The translations under genes and the position numbers were made by a program. Below the pieces are notes generated by a model. That model ran no database searches and was not told the origin of the DNA. It saw only the letters and a list, made by a program, of their open reading frames with translations. From an uncultured bacterium (GTDB taxonomy: Bacteria; Planctomycetota; UBA1135; GCA-002686595), in NCBI GenBank assembly GCA_938083085.1, contig CALLKX010000002.1, positions 1 to 64,000 of the forward strand: a stretch of 64,000 nucleotides of DNA, given 5' to 3'. The stretch's first letter is position 1. The number at the start of each line of letters is the position of its first letter. Shown piece after piece: positions 39,291 through 49,818 of the stretch.

Positions 39291-40451
39291 ATGAACCTCC
39301 TTCGAATCGCGCCGCTCCTTCTCGCCCTCACGCCCTCGGCCGCCGGCCAGGCCGACACGATCCAGTGGGGCCCGGTCCAGGATGTCCAGTCGGCCTCGGA
39401 GGTCAGCACCAACGGCACCTTGGTCACCGCCCTCAACTGCTGGGCTCAGACCTTCGCGGCGCCCACCGTGAACGGCGTCTCGTTCAGCGCCTTCGCGCCG
39501 CTGGGTTGGGGTAACGGCGGCTGGACGCTCAACGCCGGGTCGTCCACCGGTGACGCAGGCTACGACGCCCTGCTCGACTCCGCCCGGGTCACCAGCGGAG
39601 GGAGCGCGGGGAACCCCACCGGGTTCGGCGGCATCCAGCTCGACACCCTGGCCGCCCTGACCGTGGGCAGCACCTATGAGGTCCAGGTCTGGTACTCAGA
39701 TCAGCGCACCGGGACGAGCACGAATGTGTTGTACGACCGTGTGATGACCATGAGCTCGGCTATCGGCGCGGTCCTGACCTCCGGCGGGCTCGTCAGCAAC
39801 CTGAGCGCCGTCACCCAAGGCCCGCTCTCGGGCGCGCTGGACGCCGACCCGAACAATCAGGCCGGCGCGCAGGACACGATCGTCGGGTCCTACTGCATCG
39901 GCACCTTCACCCGAACCTCCAGCGACCCGCTCTGGCTCCTGGTGGAAGGGTCGCACCCCCAGCCGAGCAACGTCCTCCGTCCCCACCTCAACGCGCTTCA
40001 GGTGCGCGACGTGACAGGCTCAAGCCTGGGCACGAACTACTGCGCCGCGAACCCCAACTCCACCGGAGTCCCCGCCGTCATGGGCGCCTCCGGGAGCGCG
40101 CTTGCCGCCGCCAATGACCTCACCCTGGAGGCCACCGAGCTCCCGCCGAACTCCTTCTGCTTCTTCCTGACAAGCCAGTCCCAGGGCTTCGTCCAGAACC
40201 CCGGCGGGAGCCAGGGCAACCTCTGCCTGGGCGGGGCCATCGGCCGCTTTGTCGGGCCCGGCCAGATCGTCAACTCCGGTCCCGCAGGCGCCGCCACCCT
40301 CGGCATCGACCTGACCCTGCACCCCACGCCCACCGGCCCCGTCACGATCGTGGCCGGCGAGACCTGGAACTTCACCACCTGGTTCCGGGACAGCACAGGT
40401 GGGTCGCCCACGTCCAACTTCTCCGACGGGCTCGAGCTTCAGTTCAACTAA
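39291..40451 (+). CDS. Secreted protein with lineage-specific C-terminal domain
   Basis: A 386-residue protein with a signal peptide (MNLLRIAPLLLALTPSAAGQ). An N-terminal beta-sandwich-like domain of about 225 residues has ALNCWAQTFAAPTVNGVSFS and a GSYCIGTFTRTSSDPLWLLV segment. A C-terminal domain from about 250 (LGTNYC) is shared with the gene at 14102-15904. Shared blocks are NSTG, DLTLxxxxLPxNxFxFFLTSQ, NPGGSQGNLCLGGAIGRFVG, LDLT, GETWNF and TSNFSDGL. The shared domain may anchor or sort secreted proteins. The start is the ATG directly before the signal peptide. Confidence 0.8.
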   Translation: MNLLRIAPLLLALTPSAAGQADTIQWGPVQDVQSASEVSTNGTLVTALNCWAQTFAAPTVNGVSFSAFAPLGWGNGGWTLNAGSSTGDAGYDALLDSARVTSGGSAGNPTGFGGIQLDTLAALTVGSTYEVQVWYSDQRTGTSTNVLYDRVMTMSSAIGAVLTSGGLVSNLSAVTQGPLSGALDADPNNQAGAQDTIVGSYCIGTFTRTSSDPLWLLVEGSHPQPSNVLRPHLNALQVRDVTGSSLGTNYCAANPNSTGVPAVMGASGSALAAANDLTLEATELPPNSFCFFLTSQSQGFVQNPGGSQGNLCLGGAIGRFVGPGQIVNSGPAGAATLGIDLTLHPTPTGPVTIVAGETWNFTTWFRDSTGGSPTSNFSDGLELQFN

Positions 40452-40460
40452 TGCTCTCCT

Positions 40461-40495
40461 GGCGACCTGAGCCCGCGGTGGGGCTCAGCGTCGCC
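40461..40495. terminator. Bidirectional hairpin between convergent genes
   Basis: GGCGACCTGAGCCC (40461-40474) pairs with GGGCTCAG-C-GTCGCC (40481-40495) with a single bulge. It overlaps the last codons of the EEP gene and lies 9 bp after the stop of the secreted protein. Confidence 0.6.
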
Positions 40496-41357
40496 TGACC
40501 ACCGCCCCGACGAAGCGGTGGTCGCTCGGGTACTGCCCCTCGGCCTCGGTCCAGTCGATCCAGGCCTCGACGGTCTCGAGCCGGCGATCGACCATCACGT
40601 GGTCGATCATCGCCCCGCTGCGGCCGCCCTTGAACCAGTGGCCGGTCTTCACGTCGGGCTCGTCGGGGTTGGCGTCCCGAAACGTGTCGCGGAAGCCCGC
40701 CTCGGCGAAGGCCTCCAGCGGCGGGCTCATCTCGCCTGCGTTGAAGTCGCCAAGCACCACCGTCGGCAGCTCCGCCCGGCCCGCCGCAAAGCGGCCGATG
40801 AGCCGCGCGCTCTCGAGGCGGGCCTGCTTGCCGACGTGATCGAAGTGCGTGTTGATCACGCGGATCACCCGCCCTCCATCCTCACGGTCCGCGAGCTCAG
40901 CCCAGGTGGCGATGCGGGTCAGCGCGGCGTCCCACCCCACCGCGCCGAGCTTGTCCTCGGGCGCGAGCCGGAACGTCCCCGCGGCCCGCACGGTGAAGCG
41001 GCGACCATCCACCAGGAGCGCGGTCCACTCCCCCCGGTCGCCGCCGTCTCGCCCCTCGCCAATCACCAGGTGGTGCGGAAAGCGCGCGCGCACGGCGTCC
41101 AGCTGGAAGAGCAGGGCCTCCTGCAGGCCCAGGACGTCTGGCCTGGCCGCCTCCAGCGTGTTCAGCGTCAGCTCTCGCCGGAGCGGCCACGCGTGGGCCC
41201 CGTCCCCGGCCGTCCCGTAGCGGACATTGGCGGTCAGCGCCCGAATCGAGGGGGGCGCAGGCTCCGGGTCCTCGGCCGTGGCGAAGGAGGACAGGAGACC
41301 CGCGAGCCCGACGAGGATGAGGCGGAGGAGCCCGGAGTTGAGTGAGGTGGTGATCAT
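40485..41357 (-). CDS. Secreted endonuclease/exonuclease/phosphatase family protein
   Basis: A 290-residue EEP-family metal-dependent phosphodiesterase with a signal peptide (about 8-28). The active-site motifs appear in order: TANVRYG, DVLGLQEA, NTHFDHVG, VVLGDFNA, GAMIDHVMV and the terminal PSDHRFVGAVV. The family includes DNases, sphingomyelinases and lipid phosphatases. A secreted form could act on extracellular nucleic acid or phospholipid; the substrate is not shown. It follows the TRAP binding-protein gene by 1 bp, so they share a transcript. Confidence 0.9.
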   Translation of the reverse strand: MITTSLNSGLLRLILVGLAGLLSSFATAEDPEPAPPSIRALTANVRYGTAGDGAHAWPLRRELTLNTLEAARPDVLGLQEALLFQLDAVRARFPHHLVIGEGRDGGDRGEWTALLVDGRRFTVRAAGTFRLAPEDKLGAVGWDAALTRIATWAELADREDGGRVIRVINTHFDHVGKQARLESARLIGRFAAGRAELPTVVLGDFNAGEMSPPLEAFAEAGFRDTFRDANPDEPDVKTGHWFKGGRSGAMIDHVMVDRRLETVEAWIDWTEAEGQYPSDHRFVGAVVRRR

Positions 41358-41358
41358 T

Positions 41359-42483
41359 TCAGCGTCCCGGGAAGGCGAAGTTGGCGTAGGACAGCTCGGC
41401 GGTCCCGAACCACCCGAAGCTCTCGTCGCGGAACTTGCGCCAGTGGTTGAGGAGCTTGCCGTAGGCGGCGTCTCCCGCCGCGGAATCCGAGAGGAGCTGC
41501 TCGGAGGCGTCGCGGGCCGCCGTCATGATCGACTCCGCGAAGGGGCGGATCGTGATGTCCCGGGTGCGGAGCTCTGCCAAGGCGCCGGGGTTCCGGGCGT
41601 CGTAGCGGGTCTGCATGGTCCGCGCAGCCTCCTTCGAGGCGGCGCCGAGCACCGCACGGTACGACTCGGGCAGGGCCTCCCACTGGTCCTTGTTCACGTA
41701 GAAGGAGAGGTGCGGACCCGGCTCCCACCAGCCCGGGAAGTAGTAGTTCTTGGCCACTTCGTAGAAGCCGAGCTTCTGGTCGTCGTAGGGGCCAACCCAC
41801 TCGGTGGCGTCGATGGCACCCCGCTCGAGCGCCTGGTAGATCTCTCCGCCTGGCAGGCTCTTGACCGAGACGCCGAGCTCCGCCATCACCTTCCCGCCGA
41901 GGCCGGGGATACGCATCTTCAGTCCCTGCAGGTCCTGCACCGAGCTGACCTCCTTGCGAAACCACCCCCCCATCTGGGTCCCGGTGTTTCCCCCCGCCAG
42001 CGCGACGCAGTTGAAGTCGGCGAGGACCTCGCCGATGAGCTCGGCGCCGCCGGCCTCGTCAAGCCACGCGGACTGCTGGCGCGCGTTGAGACCGAAGGGG
42101 ACGCAGGTCTCGAAGGCGAGCATTGGCGCCTTGCCGATGTAGTAGTAGCCAGCGGTCTGCCCCATGTGGACCGAGCCCTTCTGCACCGCGTCGAGCACCT
42201 CAAGGCCGGGCACGATCTCGCCGGCCTGGTACGGGCGGATCCGAAAGCGCCCGTCGGTCATGGCCGCCACCTGATCGCAGAAGATCTCCGCAGACCCGAA
42301 CATGGTGTCCAGCGTGCTGGGAAAGCTCGACTGCATGCGCCACTGGATGCGCTTGTCGCCGGTGTGGACAGCCGGACCGCCTTCGCCACCTCCGCATGAG
42401 GCGAGCGCAGCGCCCGCCGCCGCGCCGCCGATGAGGTCCCGACGCCGAAGAGTGGCCGCGCGGTCGTTGCTGGATGAGGTCAT
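41359..42483 (-). CDS. TRAP transporter substrate-binding lipoprotein (DctP/TakP-like)
   Basis: A 374-residue periplasmic binding protein. The N-terminus carries a Tat-type RRRDLIGG followed by a lipobox LASC (C30), so it is probably a folded-exported lipoprotein. Family signatures include DATEWVGPYDDQKLGFYEVA, with NYYFPGWWEPGP after it, typical of the 2-oxoacid-binding TakP-type group, and LQGLKMRIPGLGGKVMAELG. It lies about 5 kb from the DctQ/DctM permeases on the opposite strand and is the only binding protein in the window, so it is likely their partner. The ligand is inferred to be a 2-oxo or carboxylic acid. Confidence 0.9.
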   Translation of the reverse strand: MTSSSNDRAATLRRRDLIGGAAAGAALASCGGGEGGPAVHTGDKRIQWRMQSSFPSTLDTMFGSAEIFCDQVAAMTDGRFRIRPYQAGEIVPGLEVLDAVQKGSVHMGQTAGYYYIGKAPMLAFETCVPFGLNARQQSAWLDEAGGAELIGEVLADFNCVALAGGNTGTQMGGWFRKEVSSVQDLQGLKMRIPGLGGKVMAELGVSVKSLPGGEIYQALERGAIDATEWVGPYDDQKLGFYEVAKNYYFPGWWEPGPHLSFYVNKDQWEALPESYRAVLGAASKEAARTMQTRYDARNPGALAELRTRDITIRPFAESIMTAARDASEQLLSDSAAGDAAYGKLLNHWRKFRDESFGWFGTAELSYANFAFPGR

Positions 42484-42586
42484 GGGCAGAGCATACGCCA
42501 GCGGCTCACGCTCGCCCGCGCTCCCTTGCCCGCGCAGCCGCAGGGCGCCGGCGCGCTGGAGCCCCTCACGCGGGGCGCCCTCGCGC

Positions 42587-44230
42587 TCACTCCACCGTCA
42601 TGACGAAGCGCTCGGAGCGCGCGACCCCGCCCGGCGCGGCCGCGTCGCGGACCCACCACTGCCCCTCGAGCTTGAGGCCCAGGAGCGCCGGAGTGGCGGT
42701 CAGCGGGAAGCTCCACGTCGCGTAGCCCGCGCCGGGGCCCACGCCGTCGAGCACGATGGGGCCGCCCGGCAGCGGCAGGGTGCGAAGACCAATCGCTCCG
42801 GGGAAACCGCCCAGGTCGAGCACACGCAGTCGCATGGCGCCGAAGGCGCCTCCGAGGCCTCCGGAGAGGCCCACACGGAAGTTCTCGGACCCCAGGAAGG
42901 GTGCCGGCGTCAGGATCAACTCCGGGGCCGTACCACCAGTGCCGGCCACCGCACCCAGGCCCGTGGGCTCGGGGTTCGGGACCGCGCGCTCGAAGCGCAG
43001 GGTCGGCCGGTCGAAGGGGTAGGACTCCGCGGCGACCCGGGGATCGGTGAGCGCGTGGAGGAACTCGGTGATGTCATCCACATCGGCCGGCGGGATGATC
43101 AGGCCGTTCAGCACGGGGTCGAGGTTGTCGAAGCCGCCGCCGACGCCGGTGCCGTAGATGGCCACCGTGTCGCGCAGGTCCTGCATCTGGGGGGCACCGT
43201 TGTGGAACCAGTGGTTCCGCAGCGCCACGTTGCGCAGGGAGGGCGTCTTGAACTTGCCCTCGTCCCAGGGGTAACCCGTCACCGCCGCGCGGCCGATGTC
43301 CTCGGACGAGGGCCGCAGCGCGAGGGCGTGATAGTTGTCGTTCGCGAACAGCGGCGGCGTGTGGCAGACCGCGCAGGCAGCCGTGGACTCGAAGGCCACC
43401 ATGCCCCGCTGCTGCTGGGCCGTGAGCGCGCCGGGGACGCCGCGCTGGAAGTCGTCCCAGGGGGTCTGGTCCGCGACGAGGGTCCGCTGGTAGGTCGCCA
43501 GCGCGAAGGCGATCCGCACCGGCGTGATGTCGGCCGTGCCGAACGCCTGGGTGAACAGGTCGGGGTAGGTGGGGTGGGACTGGAGCGCGAACTGGACGTC
43601 CTGGGGCAGGTTCGTGGCGAGGGCCAGGGGCCGCGCGCCGGCGATCCGCGCCGAGAGCTCGGCGAAGCCCCGGGCCGGCTCCGCCATCTCCACGTCGGAG
43701 AGCAGCGGGCCGAGGGACTGCGACTCGAGGGCGCCGCCGGAGGCGATGGCCGTCGCGCCCGTCAGCGGGTCGGTGAACTTGCTCGTCGCTCGGCCGTCCC
43801 AGAACAGGTCCTGGAAGTAGCCCGCGGTGATCGGGCTCGGCGCGTAGCGCCCGGTGACCTGGGGCTCCAGCCCGAAGAGGGTCGACGGCGCGAAGTGGCC
43901 GAAGCCGTCCGTGTTGACGACGCCGGGCGACCCGAAGCCGTCGTCAGCCGTCCCGAACACCCCGTCCGGCCCCGGGAAGAGCGTCCCAGGTCCGGAGCGA
44001 AGCTCGGCGCCACCCACGGAGGGAATGTGACAGGTGCCACAGGCCATGGAGCCGTCGCTCGAGAGCTGTTCGTCCCAGAACAGGACCTTGCCGAGGATCG
44101 CCTTCTCAGCGGTGACCGGGTTCTCCACCGGCGCTGCGGGGGCAGTCAAGTATCCCTGGGCCGAGGCAGCGCTGGCCAGGGCGGTGCCGACGAGGAGCGA
44201 GAGAAGGGGCGTGCGGACGACTTGGCTCAT
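42587..44230 (-). CDS. Dihaem cytochrome c peroxidase-like protein with C-terminal beta domain
   Basis: A 547-residue MauG/CcpA-family protein with a signal peptide (about 1-24) and two c-type haem sites, CGTCH (C64-H68) and CAVCH (C286-H290). Further family motifs are FWDGRA (143-148) and KFKTPSLRNVALRNHWFHNG. Beyond the peroxidase core (about residue 380) is an extra 165-residue beta-rich domain ending SERFVMTVE, not usual in MauG proteins. It probably acts in the periplasm on hydrogen peroxide or in oxidative protein modification. It is monocistronic, 103 bp upstream of the TRAP lipoprotein gene on the same strand. Confidence 0.9.
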   Translation of the reverse strand: MSQVVRTPLLSLLVGTALASAASAQGYLTAPAAPVENPVTAEKAILGKVLFWDEQLSSDGSMACGTCHIPSVGGAELRSGPGTLFPGPDGVFGTADDGFGSPGVVNTDGFGHFAPSTLFGLEPQVTGRYAPSPITAGYFQDLFWDGRATSKFTDPLTGATAIASGGALESQSLGPLLSDVEMAEPARGFAELSARIAGARPLALATNLPQDVQFALQSHPTYPDLFTQAFGTADITPVRIAFALATYQRTLVADQTPWDDFQRGVPGALTAQQQRGMVAFESTAACAVCHTPPLFANDNYHALALRPSSEDIGRAAVTGYPWDEGKFKTPSLRNVALRNHWFHNGAPQMQDLRDTVAIYGTGVGGGFDNLDPVLNGLIIPPADVDDITEFLHALTDPRVAAESYPFDRPTLRFERAVPNPEPTGLGAVAGTGGTAPELILTPAPFLGSENFRVGLSGGLGGAFGAMRLRVLDLGGFPGAIGLRTLPLPGGPIVLDGVGPGAGYATWSFPLTATPALLGLKLEGQWWVRDAAAPGGVARSERFVMTVE

Positions 44231-44420
44231 GGTGGAATACTACCGCGGTCTCCGGGGGGGAGAAGGCCGCCATGCTTCCAGAGGAGAGGGCGCGCTCCTT
44301 GGTTCCAGGAGATTGCGAGGCACCCTCAACAGCACCCCAGCGCACCTGAGTCTCAATGTCACCGAGACCAACGGCCACACGTGCTGGACCGGTGATAGGT
44401 GCTCCTTCGGACCCGATCGC

Positions 44421-45485
44421 TCAATCCGGTCTGGCACGCTCGGGCAGGGGGAGTTGCGCCCCCCCACTTCGAGAAAATCTGAGAGAAGGCCGCTCCACCA
44501 GGGCGTAGCTGAGGCCGCCGAGGACGAGAGACAGCACGGCGGCACAGGGGCCGGTCCACCCCCCTTGACCTTCCGGCGAGTACGCCGCTGCCAGGGCGAG
44601 GGCCAGGGCGTGGTAGAGGTAGACGCTGTAGCTGATGCGTCCGAGCGCTGTCAGCGGCCGCCAGGAGAGCGTCCGCCGGAGCGCCGCGCCGGCCGGGACG
44701 ATGCACGCCATGAGGACGAGCGACCAGAGCGCGGCGTGCTCCAGGAACCAGAGGTGGAAACGTCGGTGCGGGATCGCGTCGCCGACGATCCACGACGCCA
44801 CGCTCGGCGTGAGCAGGAGCGCCCCCAAGGCCCCCAGCCAACCAGCGCAGGCGAGAGCCCGGCCCAGCCCTCCACGGATCGAGGCGACGCGGGGCGCAAG
44901 GACCGCCACGAGGGAACCCGACAGGAAGACAGGCATGAACGGCAGGACGTTCGGCGTGAAGTCCGGCGCCCTCGCCGGAAAGTCCGGCGGGAAGAGCCAG
45001 GACAGGGCCGCGATCCCTGCGACCACCACACCGGCCCTGGCCGCCACCCCGGGGAGCGCCGACAGGATCAGGCCGAGGGCCGGCAGAGAGAGGTAGAAGA
45101 GCACCTCGACCGGGACCGTCCAGAAGTGCGCCTCCCCACGAATGAAGACGAGATGCTGCGACGCGACCTCGGGGGAGAACTCACCCAGCGCCACGTAGAC
45201 GCCGAGGCAAACCGCGTAGGCCGGGACCACGCGCAGGAGGCGCCGCAGGGCGAAGCGCCCCCACCCCACTCCGTCTTCCGCTCGGTCCAGGACCTGGGAG
45301 GTCAGGAGGAAGCTGGAGAGGATGAAGAAGAGGAAGACCCCGCTGCGGCCGATCCCGCTGGCGTCCAGGCCGGGGAGGACATCGTGGCCCCCGTTGCTCG
45401 CGTGGGACAGCAGCACCATGAGCACCGCGACTCCGCGGAGCCCGTCGAGCGGTTCAGAGCGCTTCACGGCCGTCAGGGTACGCAT
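44421..45485 (-). CDS. Acyltransferase 3 family membrane protein
   Basis: A 354-residue protein with about ten membrane segments and the acyltransferase-3 start LDGLRGVAVLMVLLSHASNG with the conserved histidine. FWTVPVEVLFYLSLPALGLI and the C-terminal RISYSVYLYHALALALAAAY are also typical. Members acetylate or acylate surface polysaccharides and lipids; the acceptor is unknown. The ATG at 45485 fits the family. The gene is divergent from glnS with only 50 bp between the starts. Confidence 0.88.
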   Translation of the reverse strand: MRTLTAVKRSEPLDGLRGVAVLMVLLSHASNGGHDVLPGLDASGIGRSGVFLFFILSSFLLTSQVLDRAEDGVGWGRFALRRLLRVVPAYAVCLGVYVALGEFSPEVASQHLVFIRGEAHFWTVPVEVLFYLSLPALGLILSALPGVAARAGVVVAGIAALSWLFPPDFPARAPDFTPNVLPFMPVFLSGSLVAVLAPRVASIRGGLGRALACAGWLGALGALLLTPSVASWIVGDAIPHRRFHLWFLEHAALWSLVLMACIVPAGAALRRTLSWRPLTALGRISYSVYLYHALALALAAAYSPEGQGGWTGPCAAVLSLVLGGLSYALVERPSLRFSRSGGAQLPLPERARPD

Positions 45486-45535
45486 GGGGCGGCGCCTGCG
45501 TACACTCCTCCGCTCCAGAGCGCCCCCAGACCACC

Positions 45536-47239
<1,704 letters not shown>

Positions 47240-47288
47240 CTGGCGACGAAGCAGGGAACGGGCGGCGCGGGAGGGCTACAGTGTCTCC

Positions 47289-47819
47289 ATGGGCTTCGTC
47301 TCTTCGGCCATCAGGCGCCACCCCACCCTCTCCCTGCCGTTCCTCGCGGTGCTGCTCCTCGGCTGCACTGGGGGCGAGACGCCGTCCGAGACGCCGTCCC
47401 AGGCGGCGGGGGTCGCTGTCGGACCGGTAGAGGCACGGCCGGACCGCCACGCCCTGAAGGTCGCCGAGCCCAGGGAGCTGCGGACCCGGGACGGCCTGCT
47501 CGTGATCTCGTGGTCGCCGGTGGGAGGCGAGGTCCCGGTGAACGAGCACTTCGAAGCCGACGTCACGGTGCGGCGCGCTGGAGCCAGCACCGCGGACGCC
47601 CCTTCCAACCCGCTCCTCGAGGATGCCGAGGTCTCGATGACCTGCTTCATGCCCGCCCACGGACACGGCATGCTCCGCGAGCCCCGTACCGAGCACATCG
47701 GCGACGGGGTCTATCGGGTACGGGGGCTCCTCCTCCATATGGGCGGAGAGTGGTCGATCTCCATCAGCGCCTCCATCGACGGCCTCGCCTCCACCGCCGA
47801 CGACGCGATCACGCTGTGA
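47289..47819 (+). CDS. YtkA-like domain lipoprotein
   Basis: A 176-residue protein with a lipoprotein signal (VLLLGC, C26). A Thr/Ser/Pro/Gly linker precedes a beta domain of YtkA/FixH type, with SWSPVGGEVPVNEHFEADVT, the Met/His-containing MPAHGHGM and RVRGLLLHMGGEWSISIS. The MPAHGHG motif could bind copper. It is the first gene of a tight cluster with the dihaem peroxidase and the PepSY protein; its TGA overlaps the GTG of the peroxidase gene. Confidence 0.75.
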   Translation: MGFVSSAIRRHPTLSLPFLAVLLLGCTGGETPSETPSQAAGVAVGPVEARPDRHALKVAEPRELRTRDGLLVISWSPVGGEVPVNEHFEADVTVRRAGASTADAPSNPLLEDAEVSMTCFMPAHGHGMLREPRTEHIGDGVYRVRGLLLHMGGEWSISISASIDGLASTADDAITL

Positions 47820-49246
47820 GCACCCCGCCCTCCACCATCGGCGCTCGCTCGGCAGCGCTCGTCCTGGGCGTCCTCTCGACCGCCTGCGGTGGCGCCGGGC
47901 CCTCCCCCGGTCCTCCTGCGGACTCTCCGGCCGGCGCCGAGGCGCCCATCGCGGCCCCCATCAGCGAGGCGGCTGTCCAGGCTGCGCTCCGCATGTCACC
48001 GGTCCCACCCGGGCCCGAGGACCCCACCAATCGGGTCGACGTCGACCCGCAGGCGGCCGCGCTCGGGCGTCTGCTCTTCCACTCGTCCGCCCTCTCGAAG
48101 GACGGGGACGTCTCCTGCGCGACCTGCCACCTCCCCGAGCAGTCCTTCGTGGACGGCAGAGCCCTCGCCCTCGGCGTGCTCCCCCTCGAGCGGCACACCA
48201 TGCCCCTCTGGAACCTCGCCCACCAGCGCTGGTTCTTCTGGGATGGCCGCGCCGACAGCCTGTGGTCCCAGTCCCTCGTCCCCATCGAGGACCCCCTCGA
48301 ACACGCCTTCACCCGGGCCGGGGTGGCGCACGCGATCCACGACGACCCGGACCTCCGCCGGAGGTACGAGGAGGTCTTCGGGGCGCTCCCACCCCTGGGA
48401 GACAAGCTGCGCTTCCCCGCCATCGCGCGCCCCGTTCCTGCCAATGACCGCGCCCACCAGCTCGCTGACGAGCACGCCCGCGCGAACAGAGACGGTCAGG
48501 AGCACCACACCCACCTGTTCGGGAGCGGCTTCCGGCACCCGCACCAGCGCGCCTGGGATGCCATGGCCCCCGAGGATCAGGAGGCGGTGACGCAGGTCTT
48601 CGTCCACGTCGGCAAGGCCCTCGCAGCGTTCCAGCGTCAGATCGAGTCCAGAGATGCCCCCTTCGATCGCTTCGTCGAGGGCCTGCGCGAAGGAGACGCC
48701 GCGAAGGTCGCGAGCCTCGACGACAGCGCCGCCCGCGGCTTCGAGCTGTTCATCGGCGAGGCGCGCTGCATCTCCTGCCACGGCGGCCCGCTCTTTACTG
48801 ACCTCGAGTTCCACGACACCGGAGTCCCGGAGGTCCCGGGCGCGCCCGTGGACGACCCCGGTCGCTCCCGCGGGCTCGAAGCCCTCCGCGCCTCGGAGTT
48901 CGGCGTGCGGTCTAGGTGGTCGGATGATCCCGAGGGGCCCGCGGGGGTGAAGGTGGACTTCCTGCCCGCGGCGGGCCACGGCCACGGCCCGGGCGAGTTC
49001 AAGACGCCGTCCCTTCGGAGCGTCGTCCACACCCCGCCCTACATGCACAATGGCGCTTTCGCGACGCTCGAGGAGGTGGTGGCGTTCTACGCCACACGAG
49101 AGACCGCGAGGGTGACAGGGACGACGGAGAAGATCCTCGTGCCCCTCGACCTGACGGAGGAGGATCAGGCCGACCTCGTGGCCTTCCTCCGCTCACTGAC
49201 GGGCTCACCTCCCGACCTCGCGCGCCTCGGCGCGCCGACCCGATGA
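47816..49246 (+). CDS. MauG-like dihaem cytochrome c peroxidase lipoprotein
   Basis: A 476-residue protein starting at GTG inside the preceding stop. The N-terminus has a lipobox STAC (C24). Two haem sites are CATCH (C101-H105) and CISCH (C318-H322), with FFWDGRADSLWSQS and FKTPSLRSVVHTPPYMHNGA as family segments. A histidine-rich stretch, EHHTHLFGSGFRHPH (229-243), is inserted in the middle and may bind metal. The context of a YtkA-like lipoprotein and a PepSY membrane protein suggests a metal-linked redox role in the periplasm. Confidence 0.9.
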   Translation: MSTPPSTIGARSAALVLGVLSTACGGAGPSPGPPADSPAGAEAPIAAPISEAAVQAALRMSPVPPGPEDPTNRVDVDPQAAALGRLLFHSSALSKDGDVSCATCHLPEQSFVDGRALALGVLPLERHTMPLWNLAHQRWFFWDGRADSLWSQSLVPIEDPLEHAFTRAGVAHAIHDDPDLRRRYEEVFGALPPLGDKLRFPAIARPVPANDRAHQLADEHARANRDGQEHHTHLFGSGFRHPHQRAWDAMAPEDQEAVTQVFVHVGKALAAFQRQIESRDAPFDRFVEGLREGDAAKVASLDDSAARGFELFIGEARCISCHGGPLFTDLEFHDTGVPEVPGAPVDDPGRSRGLEALRASEFGVRSRWSDDPEGPAGVKVDFLPAAGHGHGPGEFKTPSLRSVVHTPPYMHNGAFATLEEVVAFYATRETARVTGTTEKILVPLDLTEEDQADLVAFLRSLTGSPPDLARLGAPTR

Positions 49247-49818
49247 CCGATCCCGAGGACCTCACCGGCCGCTCGTCTCGGAGAGACGCCACGGCACCGC
49301 CTCCGGGGAAGAGTCGGGCTCCGAAGCTCAACCGCCGGCTCCACCGCGTGGGCGCGCTGGTCTCCGCGCTCCCCGTCCTCGTCGTGGTGGTCAGCGGCCT
49401 CTTCCTACAGCTCAAGAAGGACTGGTCCTTCGTCCAGCCCCCGACAGTAAACGGGTCGACCACGGGGCTCGAGGTGGACTGGGACACCATCCTCGCAGGC
49501 GCCGCGAGCGTCGAGGAGGCAGGCATCAAGACCTGGGACGACGTAGACCGGCTGGATGTGCGGCCCGGCAAGGGCATGCTCAAGGTCCGCGGCAAGAACC
49601 GCTGGGAGGTCCAGTTGGACGCGGCGAGCGGCGAGGTGCTCCAGGCCAGCTACCGGCGCTCGGACCTGATCGAGTCCATCCACGACGGGTCGTTCTTCGC
49701 CGAGAGCGTCAAGCTCTGGGTCTTCCTGCCGGCTGCGATAATCCTGCTCGGCCTGTGGATCTCGGGCGTCTACCTGTGGCTGCTACCGCACCTGGTCAGG
49801 CGCCGACGCCGAGCTTGA
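49243..49818 (+). CDS. PepSY-associated membrane protein
   Basis: A 191-residue protein with two membrane segments (about 35-55 and 157-179) flanking an extracytoplasmic PepSY-like domain. The N-terminal RRLHRVGALVSALPVLVVVV and C-terminal LWISGVYLWLLPHLVRR are the usual PepSY-TM ends, and the middle VQLDAASGEVLQASYRRSDL is PepSY-like. It overlaps the peroxidase by 4 bp. Its 3' end overlaps the convergent sulfotransferase-like gene by 23 bp. PepSY-TM proteins are often involved in iron or haem reduction, so a redox role is plausible. Confidence 0.82.
   Translation: MTDPEDLTGRSSRRDATAPPPGKSRAPKLNRRLHRVGALVSALPVLVVVVSGLFLQLKKDWSFVQPPTVNGSTTGLEVDWDTILAGAASVEEAGIKTWDDVDRLDVRPGKGMLKVRGKNRWEVQLDAASGEVLQASYRRSDLIESIHDGSFFAESVKLWVFLPAAIILLGLWISGVYLWLLPHLVRRRRRA

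Noticed and set aside
42302..44395. Very long plus-strand open frame of 697 codons opposite the dihaem peroxidase
   Set aside because: It is an antisense shadow of a strongly conserved gene in GC-rich DNA; its product is low-complexity Gly/Arg/Val.
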